Notes under the pieces: generated by a model
The model's database searches: none
The model's input: the letters and a program-made list of their open reading frames with translations, nothing else
What the model was told of the DNA's origin: nothing
Program-made: the position numbers and the translations under genes
Assembly: GCA_028274465.1 (NCBI GenBank)
Contig: CM051456.1
Span: forward strand, 120,854,880-120,918,879
Origin: Plantago ovata
Lineage: Eukaryota; Streptophyta; Magnoliopsida; Lamiales; Plantaginaceae
Length of the DNA stretch: 64,000 nt
Direction: 5' to 3'
Shown here: piece after piece, positions 1 through 12,772 of the stretch
How the letters are laid out: every line of letters starts with the position of its first letter
Position numbering within the stretch: position 1 is the stretch's first letter

Positions 1-3000
1 AAGTATTTGAGTCAATGGCTTCACCTTTGGCACCAAAAGTGTTCTCGGACCAGTAGAAATTGTAATGACAATGAAGTGTCATTGACACAAGATATTGATT
101 CTGACTATCAGCAGAGTGACTCTGATTCTGATACGATAGATGGAGACAACAGTTTGAAGAATGTCCTCCTAGTTACTGGGCCAGTTGGGGTACATACCAA
201 ACTTTATCTTAATTGGTTATCTAGTTTAGAAGTGATTGCGTGCTTTGAATTGTTTTTTTTTTCCTTTCTTTTTCCTCTGTAGTACTTGTTAGTTTAATTT
301 GTTGAGTCACATAAAAGCTCAAAGAATTTGGAGAACTTTGGTCCTGTAGTGTTTGATTTAAATCACCAACATTGTCCCTGAGGCCCGAGTGCCAAACATG
401 GATAGATTTTTATTTCACAGAGGCTGTGGTTGGATTCAAGAATTTGCCATTGCCCTTGTCCTTGTTCTTATGCTATACATCGGATTCATTTATATTTGTG
501 AAACCAAAGTAGTTTCAGCATTGAAAACTATCTTGTTCAAGGATATTCTTCATTCCCATCTTATTGCTAATATGTACTATCAGATCTAATGTCTTACTAA
601 ACTGCCTGAATTGCAGTTTTCTCATAGAATTATCCGTTGGTAATTGATAGTGTTTGCTTTACTTTGCAGTGTGGGAAATCAGCTGCCATCTATTCTTGTG
701 CCAGAGATGAAGGGTTTCAGGTTATTGAGGTACTGTTTTTACTGGAGTGTTTTCTTATATTCCTTAGAACTTAATATACTGGTCAGTTTTATTTCTGTTG
801 ATAATTAATAGGTGATGGATAAGTAGTTACTAAACCATATATCTACATCTAAGGACCAGATCTGGAGTTGGACACATCCATTAAACCACACCAGCCATTT
901 TCATCTAATAAATTAAGTGAAGTCCAACACAGATGTCCAAACAACATATGAAGTAACATGCCAAATGGAAGTTAACCCAGCCACGATAGCTGGCTTTAGC
1001 CTGCACTAACGTGATCTGGCCTGTTTGGGCTTCAATCAATGCAATACTTTGTGTTGAGTTAGCTCTTATTCTGATTCTTGTAATATATTCACTGTGCTAC
1101 TATTTTCTAGATAAATGCATCAGATTGGCGAAGTGGGGCTCTTATAAAGCAAAAGTTTGGAGAAGCTGTGGAGTCTCATTGGAATCAACGGTTTGTCTAG
1201 ACTCAAATTATGGCTTTGCGTTAAACTACACTGCTACCAAATGCAAGCACCTCCATTTTTCGTTTTGTCATGGCTTAGTCCCCTCTAGACATTTGTATAC
1301 TTGCTGAATATTGTACATATACTGACAGTGATCTTATCAGATTTAACTGATAAAGGGGGGCGGGGGGAAGAGCAAAGATGGATTTTATTTTAAGAGAAGT
1401 AGGAGAGAGTAGCACACTTTGCATGAAAAACCAGCTACTTGTGATATTTAGTCCAACCTCACAATAGAGTCCCTCATTGTGTGCCTCGTTGTGATGGTAA
1501 GTCGCTCCGTCAGTTACCTACAGGTTCTGACGGAGCAACTTAATGGTAATTTGTCATGTTAAGTTGCTCTGTCAGTTAATTGTAATGTCACTTGGAAAGT
1601 GAATATTAATACAAAGCTAGTCAAGATCAACTTTATGTCAATTCATCATTCATGTCAATATGGAGATAAAAATCATCACGGCCCAGTTGTTGGCCAGCGA
1701 AATGGACTTGACATCAATATTTCACATATTATTGCCACAATCTATAATGTTGGTGAAAATCATTACATTAGGAAGTAACTTATCTATCTTAAGATGGCTA
1801 AGCATTCTGCACACAAGCTTTTAGATGGACATTCAAAATTATTATTTCGTGCTTTGCATCTTCAGTTATCTTCATAATTCTGATGTTCCAGATAAAACAA
1901 CTGTATCTTAAACTATTCTCTCTATTTTTTTTTATTTTTTTTTCAGTGCAGTAGAAACTGCTCGATCTGCAGACAAGAAAGCAATGTCAAAGTATTTTAC
2001 AGTTGTAGAAACTGGGACACTATCCCCCGGCAATGAAGTAATTGAACTGATAGACTTGTCAGATAAAAATGATCCTCAAGATGCTACAGTCTGCCAGAAT
2101 ATACCGGTCTCTGGGGAGGACAGGAATTCTAACTGCCCAAATGAGATTAAAACATTGATTCTTTTCGAGGATGTAGATATTACTCTGTGTGAAGATCATG
2201 GATTTCTTACTACCATACAGCAACTAGCTGAGACAGCAAAAAAGCCCATGATATTGACTAGCAACAGTAAGAATTTGAATTGGTTATTGTTTTTGCATGT
2301 AGCTTCCTGTTGCCAACTAATATATTCATAATTATTCTGTAGGTGACAATCCTGCTCTCCCTAAGAATATGGAGAGATCAGAGTTGAATTTTATGTTACC
2401 ATTAAGGGAGGAACTGCTTGAACTTGTCCACATGGTATGAGTTCCTTGTGCACTTTCCTGCAGATTCTCATTTAGTTATTTTTCGTTCAATGACAAACCC
2501 ATAATGCCCTTGCAGATTTGTGCTGCAGAGAAAATTAAACTTCAACCTTGTTTGTTAGAAAGATTTGTTGACTATTGTGAAGGAGACATCCGTAAAACCA
2601 TCATGCATCTCCAGTTTTGGTCACAGGGACTGACTCTTGGTCGAGGTAAATCATTACATTCAATTAAGTCTAGTTGTTTCATGTTGGCATATACTGATAC
2701 ACAAGTCTTGAGATGTAGAAAGTCAAAGCTTTCTGGACTGTTCAAGTGAAAGAAGAGCTATTAGGCCCTCCTGCATTCTCTTCTATCTTTTAACAAGTCT
2801 GATACATCTTTACAATCTCAGTCTTCATGTCATATCTCATGTAATTGATTCTTCTTTCAAGACCATGCAAACAAAAAGTCATTTTCAAGAAAGTCACTGA
2901 AAAAAAAAAAAAAAAAGGAAGATACACATCAAACTTTTTCTTTTAGTACGTCCAAATTGTGGGAGGGTGGATGGATCAACTTGTTTTCGTTTTTTGCAAC

Positions 3001-5455
3001 TTCATTTGTGCAACTCGTCTTGCCATCTAATAATACTTTGACATTGAACACATTATTTGCCAGGATATGGAAGGCACCTAACATATAGTCCAGTTTTATT
3101 TGATCTTGATGCTGGGCATCACATTTTACCAAAGCTAATCCCCTGGGCATATCATTCAAAGCTGTCTGAGCTTGTGGATATGGAGGTTGTCGAATCCTTG
3201 CATCTGGTGGAAGCAACTCATGGCTCATGTGACACAAATCAAGGCGTGGATCCAATTAACTGTATAGCTGTCCAAAATCCGAATGGTTTACATGACCCTT
3301 TTGAGGCAAAAAAGGAGGCAATGTTGAGTCTGCATCATTTATTTCAGGATGAAGCTGTATGTGCTGACTTTCAGGATGACTACGACCTTTCTGGCTCCCC
3401 GGTTAAATTTGCTCGGAAAAATGGTCGAAGAAAGATCAATGCGGTTCTCTCTGATTCTGATGATGAATTCTTAGGTTGCAGTACCATGGTTTCTGATGGA
3501 TTGTTAGATATTAATGTTGAACTTGAAGACATGAAAGGCATCCCTAGCTCTATATGCTTATATAGTGGGGTATCTCACCATCCAACTGAGGAAATCTACA
3601 ATTCTCAAATGGAAATGGTGGAAGAACAGAGTTTTCATGTAAATGATGTCTGCAGATCACCTGACATGTCCTTTGTGCCAGAATCGTCTTTTGTTCCTGA
3701 GACAGAATTTTTCAATGAATCAGATTTACATTCTGCATCAGTGTCTTATGGTCATTTTGTCGATGCAGAAGCTAAATTTGTAATTCCAGACCAAGACCCA
3801 TTACCAACTCCAGAACCTGCTGCTTCTGCTTCTCAGTTGAACAAGTTTTTGAATATTTTGCATGGTGAACAGGAAATACTAGCAAATAATTCTAGTGCTA
3901 GTGTAGCACACATGTTTCAAGAGGAGGTAGGTGACTCCATTTCGAAATCTGTAGCAGATTTTGAAGTTCAAAACCAGTGCCGGATATTGGACGAATGTAG
4001 TCGAGTGGATTTCAGGAGGTTGAGGTCGTTGAGCAACTGTGAAGCTGAGAAGGATATTGATTATGTACATGAAGCATGGAAAAGGTTGCATGATCCATGC
4101 AAGTATTTAAGGAATTATGTCACTGCAGAAGAGAAAACTGTCTGTCAAATTTTAAAATTAGCTCATGGGATGAGTAACTTAATTTCAGAAGCTGATCTGT
4201 TGCTCAAGGACTGTCAAACTGTGATTTCTGTAAGTGTTGTCCAACTTATATTTTATTTTCTGTTTTCTGTTTTCTGCTTTCAGTACATAAAGGAATATGA
4301 TTTTTATGCAGGATTTGTTGAGACCATCACTCATTCCTAGTGAGAAAGTGCATTCATTTTCGTATTGCGACAATCAATTGGATATGTCATCAGTTCTTGC
4401 TCAACATGGTACTTGCTTGTATGCTAAAGAAATCACATCATTAGGATCAGTCATGGGGTCTACAACCAGATTGGATTTGGTTTCAGAGATGTTATTGAAC
4501 TCATCAAGCTCAACTGCATTGGGAAAGCTGGCCCGTTACGGCCAAAGAAATGTTGATCACTTGGAGACGGGAGCACCTAAAATGTCCAATCCCTTAACCA
4601 GGTAATAAATTTGAGGCACAATACATACAAAGTCCCTTACATCAGTTACAGAAAACAAGGTCTTAAGACGTTTAAACGCAACCATACATAATCTACCCTC
4701 TGTGTCAATATAAACTTTACATATGCTTTACTCGAAATATTGCATTACCCTCTGCTGGAGCCTATACAAATCTTTAGGATTTTCTTCTCCATGTGACCAG
4801 GATCATGTATCAGTGAAGATTACTGTATATAATTATTTCTTAAATTCCAACCCCTGTCTAGAAATGTGGCTTTCTCTTGTCACGGATGATATGGATTTCT
4901 AAGTTTCATTTGCTTTGATATTTTGATGAAGCTAATTCATCTCCTTTTTCTTTAAATGCAGCAACACAGACTCATTTTGTAGTATACTTCAGTCTGTAGT
5001 CCCTTCGCGGTCATACCTTGCTGCTAAGGGTTATGCATATCACGAGTATATGTCCACCTTAAGCCAGATTTCAAGATTTGAAGACTCCCGTATATCTGAT
5101 TGCCTTGAGAAAAGAACCCAAAGAAGGTATGTGCTGTTAACTAAAAGTCCACTTTCTCTACTAAAAACCCCATGGTATAACTTGTGCAAACCCCAGTGTT
5201 ATTTTGGTGCATAGTTTAAAAAACATGAAGGAATTTTTGGTGCATAGTTTAAAAAACATGGGCATTGGTATAACTAATATGAGACATGGGGCTTTTAGAC
5301 GTTTTTATATGTAATGTGTGCTCATATGATTGTTCTGATTTACCAGGGGACGAGTTGCACGGCATTATTTGAGTTCTGGTTCTTTGTCAATGTCGTCAGA
5401 AGAAATCTCGTTGCTTGGTCAATACAATAGCTACCAAAAAGTTCTTGGAGACTGA
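1..5455 (+). CDS. ATAD5/ELG1-like AAA+ ATPase, 5' end outside window
   Basis: Inferred exons: 1-189, 670-729, 1111-1190, 1947-2266, 2343-2434, 2516-2645, 3064-4229, 4312-4601, 4962-5126, 5347-5455. All junctions are GT..AG and stay in phase, giving 866 residues before TGA. The Walker A motif is split by an intron: VLLVTGPVG ends the first exon and CGKSAAIY opens the next. Walker B is LILFEDVD near 2160-2180. A sensor-2-like stretch, GDIRKTIMHL, lies near 2584. The order and spacing fit the RFC1-like AAA+ core of ATAD5/ELG1, which in yeast and animals unloads PCNA from DNA after replication and acts in the nucleus. The large 3064-4229 exon is acidic and poorly conserved, as is usual for the family's C-terminal half. 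The Arabidopsis counterpart is, I believe, At1g77620. The N-terminal region lies upstream of the window. Family assignment is firm; individual exon edges are predictions. Confidence 0.88.
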
Positions 5456-7214
5456 AAAATGCAGGTGAAGTAGTACTGCCTGACCAAGGAAAAGCTCACA
5501 GACATGATGTAGTTAAAATGTGCTAACTTCAGTCAGTTCAACTCTAGTTAACGAGCTTTTGATCGAGGAAGAATTTCCTGAGAGAGCAGAGAACATTAAA
5601 TATTGGCACTCGACTCCATGTAAAGCTTCTGCTATTCTTTATGTGGCCGCTACATTCTATTTATTTCATCACCTGAAGTTATACTTATATGGAGGATTGG
5701 AGATGATAGAACAATATTTGCAACTATAGGCTTTCTTCATTGTTGTAATTATAAAGGAGATTGGAGGTTGTATTAAACAGGTTATGTATCTTAACCATCT
5801 AACAGTAGTCAATAAAATCAGTTTTTATTCTTAATTCTATTTTCTATTTTACGGTTCGTGAGTTTATTAGTTGTTAGAGCAGAATCACACGGTGAGTACT
5901 GAGTAGTGACACCCGGTTCGCAAAATATGTGAGTTTCATGTGCTTTTGTTTTTTACGCAACAACGTACTGTAGGATAACATACAACACCCTTGAATTAGG
6001 ATATTCATGTGTGAGAGAGATGCAATAAAACATTACTACTAGACCGGTGAATAAATTTATTACTCTTCACTAGGTGAGTAAACTGTTTTAAAAGTACATG
6101 GAAGTGGTAAATAAGATATGGTAATAATGGTGGAGCTGCATTATTATAGTAATGTTGTTCACGAGATGCAATGTAGCATGTAGCAGTTGCTGAACACTAA
6201 TTCGTCTGTATCTTCCAAGTAAGTTAAGAAAATTTCAAAACTTTATGTATTGTAATGTACTTAATGTGAGTGCTAGACTGCTAGTGCTGCTACTAGTAGA
6301 AACATAGCCGATGATATTTCCAAGGAAATGAAACTGACTATTCCTCCTCAAACATGGCAATGGGTTTCGTGAGCAGAGCAAAATATTGTGCGATTTAAGA
6401 ATGGAAATTCCTTGCTAGTCTCTTAGCATGAATATACTACTATAGTCTATAATGTAAATTTGAGTGGTGAACAAAGAAACAAACAAACAATGGGCATTGT
6501 GATTAGCTACGAACTTTGACTACCGACATGATCACAGACACAAAAATGCAACTCCATATCCAGTTGCACACACCACAATGTCTATCCAAAGTCAGCTCAA
6601 AGCTGTTTTATAACTTTGAGCAAACTCAAGTTTTGAAGTAAGTTGTTAGTTGTTACCAATTTGCTAATACGTGATATTCACGGTTACGTTTATTTAGCCC
6701 CAAGGCGCTGTTATAGTGATTACTCTTTATATTAATTACATACTCACATCAAAATGAGTTGTATGACATAAGGCAGGTAAAAGCTCCTTAACTTCGAAAT
6801 CAATCATACAATTGAAACGTATATATCATGCATCATTTTTAGTTCAAAACGTTACTAAGTACTAACGAAAGGAAGTGCACTTTATTGGTGAGAGTGTGAG
6901 ACGCTTCTCCTCCATCTGCATTTGAGAAAGAAAGAAGTACCATTAATAAGAAAGGAGCCAACCAATGCATAGGAGATTAGAAGAGTAAATAGTACTTGGC
7001 GAATTTATTAAACTGTTCCCATTAATTTGAGTGTACGACTTCTTTTCTTTCTGACTGCAAAGGTCCAGAAGGCCCAATTCATGAGAGGCCCATTTCTGTC
7101 AGTGTGGTCTCCAATTGTCCCTTACTGTAAATTACAAAAGGCTAAATTGTCAATTAATTCTTAATACATTTCAGGAAAAAAAAAACCAATTGCATTGAGC
7201 ATAATTAAGGAGTG
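5456..7214. other. 3' UTR of the ATPase gene, then intergenic
   Basis: An AATAAA-type poly(A) signal occurs at about 5811, so transcription probably ends near 5.83 kb. The remainder is AT-rich with only short chance reading frames. I see no gene in it. Confidence 0.6.
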
Positions 7215-7320
7215 ATTGACACGATTGTGGTCGAGTGGTAATGAATTAGAGTACACATAAATAACATAAATAATGTTTTAGGTTCGAGTCTTGTATATGT
7301 TTAAAAAACACCGTTGGAAC
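7215..7320 (+). mobile_element. Possible tRNA-derived SINE fragment
   Basis: A pol III A-box-like segment (GTGGTCGAGTGGTAATG, about 7227) is followed 40 bases later by a B-box-like segment (GGTTCGAGTC, 7281-7290), then an A-rich stretch. The spacing suits a tRNA-derived SINE head. I could not find a clean target-site duplication. It cannot be a working tRNA because no cloverleaf acceptor stem forms. Confidence 0.4.
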
Positions 7321-7363
7321 GTTGAAATAGCTGTCACTTATGGATTTGAGTCTTATAGATATA

Positions 7364-8730
7364 CTAGGAACCGCGTCACACGCTACGCGTGTGAAGCGTA
7401 ATTTTGTAAAATATTATTGTTTTATTATATAATATATTGAAATAAATGGAGTGAATATATAATCTTCACATAATGACTTCAAACGTAATAAAAAAAATAA
7501 CTAATTGAGTAATTAAACTTAATATAAATGGTGTGCTATAAATGTATATAGTTTTTGTAGTTATGCAATTAATAGTTTTAAAGTGAACTATATTAGACAT
7601 ACGAAAAGTATTCTTCCGATGAGTTAAGAACCATCATATACATCTCTAAACTTTGGAAACATTCAACTTCAAAATCTGCAATGCATCATTTTTCACATGT
7701 TAATTGGTATTCTTCATCAGTTGAATATATTGTCAAGTGCTTCATATAAACATTCTAGTTTCATAATATGATGTTTTTAGTTATTTTTATCATATGATTT
7801 AAGAATAATTTAAGGTCAAAATGACTATCGAAAAAGTCAACAAAATCAAGTGCTACATTTATTATTGGACGGAGAAAGTATGTCTTTTTTTATAAGAACA
7901 TATCATGATTACTTTTAAAATTAAGTATAATACGTCATACAACTTTATGTTAAACGTAGACTTGCAAAGCAACTTCTGACTTCCTAACACTCTTGACAAA
8001 ATTATTATGAGCTTATGAATTTTATGGAATTTTTTTGTGATTTGATTTCCCTCCTTCATTCTAGAAATGCTGCTTTTCCCGAATTGAACCATTTTGGAGT
8101 TGTAAAAACTAACTTGCCCAACATCCATGGAAGGGGTCTTCTTAAGATTTTGCCAAGGAGTATAAACCACATCAATATTGTTTACTTTGTTTCCTGCCAG
8201 ATCGACCAAAAAGTGATTCTTTATAAACAACCAATATTGTACCTGCATTAAGAAATTATCAAGTGTGAATGTTTTATATATACAGTAATGATAGTGTTTA
8301 AGAACAATACTTACTTGTGATAGAACCTATTTCGAAATCATCATAGTTTGAAAACAATCCTTCATAAGGATTATTAACTATGGCAGGTCGCTGAACAGAG
8401 ATCACCGTACTACTGGCATTAATTATCCACTTATACTTCACATCTTTTGCAAAAGCAGACCTATATAATTTTTCTGCTTCTTTGACAACTGCATTTGATA
8501 TGATAAGAGTTCTATCTTGCACAATTATGTCTCGGTACAGTTCTATATCTGAGTTAAATAGAGCTGCATCAACGTAATTCCCATGACAAAATATTGAAGT
8601 TACAATAGGCTGAAAAAGGATAAAAGTTTATATAAATATGACGCAATATTCATATTATTACCCATTCCACCTGATACTGTGCGGGCTTATTTCGTTGATT
8701 TTTTTGGAATTGTTCTTCCATTTTCCTACA
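7364..8730 (-). mobile_element. Helitron-like element, 3' terminus at 7364
   Basis: Read on the minus strand, a 7-bp stem (CACACGC, loop GTA, GCGTGTG) is followed by nine bases and then CTAG, with T as the next flanking base. This is the Helitron 3' end: a GC-rich hairpin about ten bases before CTRR, inserted between A and T. The adjoining minus-strand RPA-like gene remnant fits, because plant Helitrons often carry RPA-like genes. I could not place the 5' TC end, which may be near 10.1 kb, so the right boundary given is only the end of the RPA-like piece. No Rep/helicase domain is visible, so the element would be non-autonomous. Confidence 0.45.
7990..8721 (-). pseudogene. RPA/OB-fold-like gene remnant
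   Basis: Exon 1 is 8662-8721 and encodes MEEQFQKNQRNKPAQYQVEW. Exon 2 starts at 8609 (PIVTSIFCHGNYVDAALFNS) and continues through DRTLIISNAVVKEAEKLYRS and FEIGSITS to a stop at 8298. A further frame from about 8236 reads VQYWLFIKNHFLVDLAGNKV. The pattern resembles the DNA-binding OB folds of replication protein A large-subunit-like proteins that are abundant in plants and in Helitrons. The third piece does not join exon 2 in phase at the obvious GTAAGT donor, and no complete C-terminus follows, so I call it broken. The family call rests on remembered similarity, without a search. Confidence 0.45.
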
Positions 8731-11700
8731 ATAAATATGAAGTTAATATTAGAGTAAAATAGAAAATTTATTAGCTAAACATAATTAGAGCTATGCGTGA
8801 ATTGTATTTATTCAGCAACAAATTAATTACAACAAACATATAAAGCTGCATAAGCTTATAAGCTAAAATTAAGTAAGACTAAGCTAAAAGAATCAAGCAT
8901 TATTAATTCAAATACATACATACAATAGTTAGAAGCGCGCTATGGGTAATTAATAAATCAATCAATTAACTAAAGAAGCAGCTCAAATTAAGCTAAGCTG
9001 CCTAGAATAAGTGATTGACTAACATACGGTATAACTAAAATTACAAAGCTTAAGAGCAGATTTTTATAATTAGTAGTCAGCTAAAAGTCATTCATTAACA
9101 ATATATCCAGAGACATCAATTCATATGAGGTTACTACAAATTACCATGAAAACCAGTAACAAAAACATGTATCACAAAGAAAAATCAAACCTTCTTGTTG
9201 CAGTGTTGATGAGTCTAGCAGAAGAAAACTCAGATCAAGTAGCTTTATCTGTTACAAAATAAATAATATCAAGTAAGACATTGTAAAGTGGCTACTTTAA
9301 TCCATGATTAATCTTTAATCCATGATTAATCATTAACTCGATCACTAAAAGGTGGTATCCTTAGTTAGGTGAGATTATGTTCCTTCTTTCTAATGTAATT
9401 AAACTAATGCAGTGTCAAATTTTTGGTGTAGCAGCACATGTTCAAGCAATTAAATTATATCATGATTTATGAATATGTTTGTTAGCTAGCTATGAGTGAT
9501 TGAAGAATTACTAATGCATGCAAGCTGCTTATAATTATACAGAAAGAGAGGTCTGGTTTAAAACAGGGTTTGAAGTAATTAATTTCATGCAAAAGTACGT
9601 ATAGTACTTGATTGGCTGCTTCTCTCATGTACTTGAACGCGGGTTCTTTATATCAAGATGAGATGATGGTGGTCGGTGGACTACATTCACATGTATTGAT
9701 ACTGATTAAATTAAGAATAGATCCAAATTGGGAAATTGAAGCTGATTTTTTGGAATCAGTGATTAGCATATTACAGTACATGTGAAATTAATGTACAATA
9801 AAACATTAAGAAACGTACAAATCCATGGGTACATACAACATGACTAAGATTGATCAAATTATATGATTAAGATGGGTGCATACATAACATGGGTACAAAT
9901 CAATGGGTACAACAGAGCAAAAGCTGGTCAAATTATATGATTTTACTAACCGTATCTGGGGACATCAATATTACATGGTGCCTAAAGTTCGTCAACAAAA
10001 CACATTATATTAATTCTGGAAAATCCAGATGGAGGGAAAAATAATACCTGGAATTGGCAAGTGCCGTTCTTCAAATCGCTGAGAATATCGTAAGAAAATA
10101 TATTACGGTGGTGTAGGAATATATATAGTAGTAATTTATTTGGAATTATATATTATGTAGGCCTCTATTGTACACTTGTGAGAAAATATCTCCTTTTTAT
10201 TCATTACATAAGAGTTGGAATAAAACTAAATATCTCAATAATTTTTTTTATATCAAATATCAAAATAAGAATTTCAAAAGGAAAAAAATACTTAATGACA
10301 CATGTACGCACCGGATTGAAACTGAATAAGTAAGATCAACGGTTTAAAATTGATTGGTAGCTCAATCAATTGATTGAATCAACAAGCTTATTATATTACT
10401 TTAATAAAAATCAACGGATGGAGTTTAAGTTTATTTTTGATTTTTTTTATTTTTGATTATTTTAGAGTTGGACTTTTGTAGGGTAACTTGGGTACAATCT
10501 TTGTTGCAACAAACTCCAGACATACAATATATATTAAATTCTTAATGCTCTCATATCATACGTTAAGTGTTGAATTATTTAAGATACCGTATGATAATGG
10601 ATGTACACCAAAATCGAGTAGTAGATGGTATGGTCCTACAGTACTAGATTGTGATGATACACAATACAAGACAATAATGAAACCAGCAAAAATTGAATGA
10701 TGCATTGATGCTATCCTGTAATGCTACTACATCATTGAAATATATAGTATACTTCAGCAGCAGCAGCAGCAGCTAGATCGATCAATTGCATGACCGATGA
10801 ACCAAAAATTAGAGTTAAAAGCCGTTGAATAGTACTGTAGAATTGCCAAAATTGTTGAAGAGTGCAATTACTTGGCCATGTGTGCAACTTAAATACACCT
10901 TCAGGCCAGAAGAAGGACAACTATTCATTCATGATTTCGTATCTCAAACAATTCTCCATAATGGTACTACTAGCATTCGTCAACTCCATAATGGTACTAA
11001 TAGCATTTCATATACTTCTTCAAGGAAGGCAAGGCACAGTCGGGGTAAATATTACTCCTATATCGTTGTGATGAACATATCATTTTGATTTTTTTTTTAA
11101 TAAACATATACAATTGGTGGTTTCTCGACATTCTATTAAGTAGTCTGGATTAATGTTGAATAACATCGGTCACGAGCAATAATGGAGAGGAAAATAATAG
11201 TACTAGTGAAGTACTGTTTTGATGAAGTGAATGTTTATGTTGTTTGTGTTTAATAGAGCAATATCTCAACATGATTATTTGAGTCCTAAACAAATTCTTA
11301 TATGCTAACGACATGTCTTAAGATTGTTTATATAACAACAAATTAAAATGGCAAAGCTAAGATAAATTCACAACAGTGTATAATTGAAGTGTTGATATGA
11401 GAAAACAGTAATCTAGCTAATGATCAGATAGATTCGAGAGTAGAGGGTAGGTAGCTATGCTAGCAAGCTAGGATGCAGGAGCAATGATGAAGGGAAAGAA
11501 GAAAAGATCTACGACAGTGATATTATGGACTCTGAAAACGATCATGATGTACTATTACTGGTAAAAGTAACTGTTAAAGTAAAAGTCGAAAGTAAAACAA
11601 GAATCTAATCTAAAATTAATACAACCACAAATTCATCCTGACTCGCTACTTTAACCCACGGTTAAAATCAATTATCAAAATACAATCTTTAAACCCGTTT

Positions 11701-12680
11701 TGTTTAGTTAAAGGACTTGAAATACAATCATGCATTTGGTTTGTGTTTGAAGTTTGGTTAGTTGCCAAATCACTTACAGTAGAGTGAACTGTTATTACTA
11801 AATATCATGCATTGAGTTTATGTTTTTCTCTCGGACAAACATCGTGCATCTAACATATTCTAACACTAAATATAAAAATAAATTTCTTGTTTATTTTAGC
11901 ATATGTCGAATTGAACATAACATGCATCAATTAACTTAGTATATGTTTCATCAAGCACCAAACAATCTAATTAAACGAGAACAAACATCAATTGATTTAG
12001 CATCTTCTCATCCAATCATCCTCATCAACATCAATGAATTGAACAAAAAAAAAAAAAAAATCAATTTACCTATTATCTACTCATTCAAGCATGACAAGTA
12101 AAACATGATACGTATGAGATAAGTTATAATCGTGTATTTGATAAAAAAAAATGTTTAATAATATTTGACTGATAAGTAAAATACGTGAGATAATGTGTTA
12201 TTTTGAAGAAAATTTAAGAATATATTTATGCTAAAATTAGTAAAATAATTAATTTGTACTTTAGTGAAAATTTAGGAATATAGTAAATTGTTAACTAAAT
12301 TGTAGAAAATTATTTAGTTTAGCTAACTAAATATAAATTTTTAAAAGTATGCCTAATTTATAATTTTTCCATCAATTAAATATCCAATAGAGGAAACAAA
12401 ATAAAAGTCAAATTTCAAAGCAATTACTACACTTTTCATGGATAAATAAAAGAGTAAAATTTCCAGAACCTAGACAAAGATGAGGATAAAATACAAGGCC
12501 AGGTAACTTTACATCACATCACTTGTTACAAATCTAATAACTCATCCAATTTTGTTGTCTCTTTCACCCCAATAAATCACCTCACAGGCATAAATATAGT
12601 AATTCATTCATTTTCATGACATGACCAACCCCCCCAATAAATTACATAACTCCACCAATACTCCATTTCCATTCATAAAA
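8731..12680. other. AT-rich intergenic region, no clear gene
   Basis: Only short frames occur here. A minus-strand stretch at about 10057-10098 reads ILSDLKNGTCQFQ and ends at a GT donor, so it could be an upstream exon of the RPA-like gene or a captured exon. A CAG microsatellite lies near 10757. A poly(A) run of about 17 bases is near 12045. I see no convincing coding region, RNA gene or intact transposon. Confidence 0.5.
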
Positions 12681-12702
12681 ACACACACACACACACACAC
12701 AC
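12681..12702. repeat. (CA)11 microsatellite in USP gene leader
   Basis: A run of alternating A and C lies about 70 bases upstream of the predicted start codon of the universal-stress-protein gene, probably in its promoter or 5' UTR. Confidence 0.9.
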
Positions 12703-12772
12703 CTCTATTCTACAACTTGTGCAAATTGATTATCATACTCCATATCAAAACACAAGAAAGGAAAATTCTACA

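Noticed and set aside
7840-7880. GGACGGAGAAAGTA resembling a Stowaway MITE end
   Set aside because: A convincing partner end with TA duplication was not found upstream; the best candidate near 7607 matches poorly.
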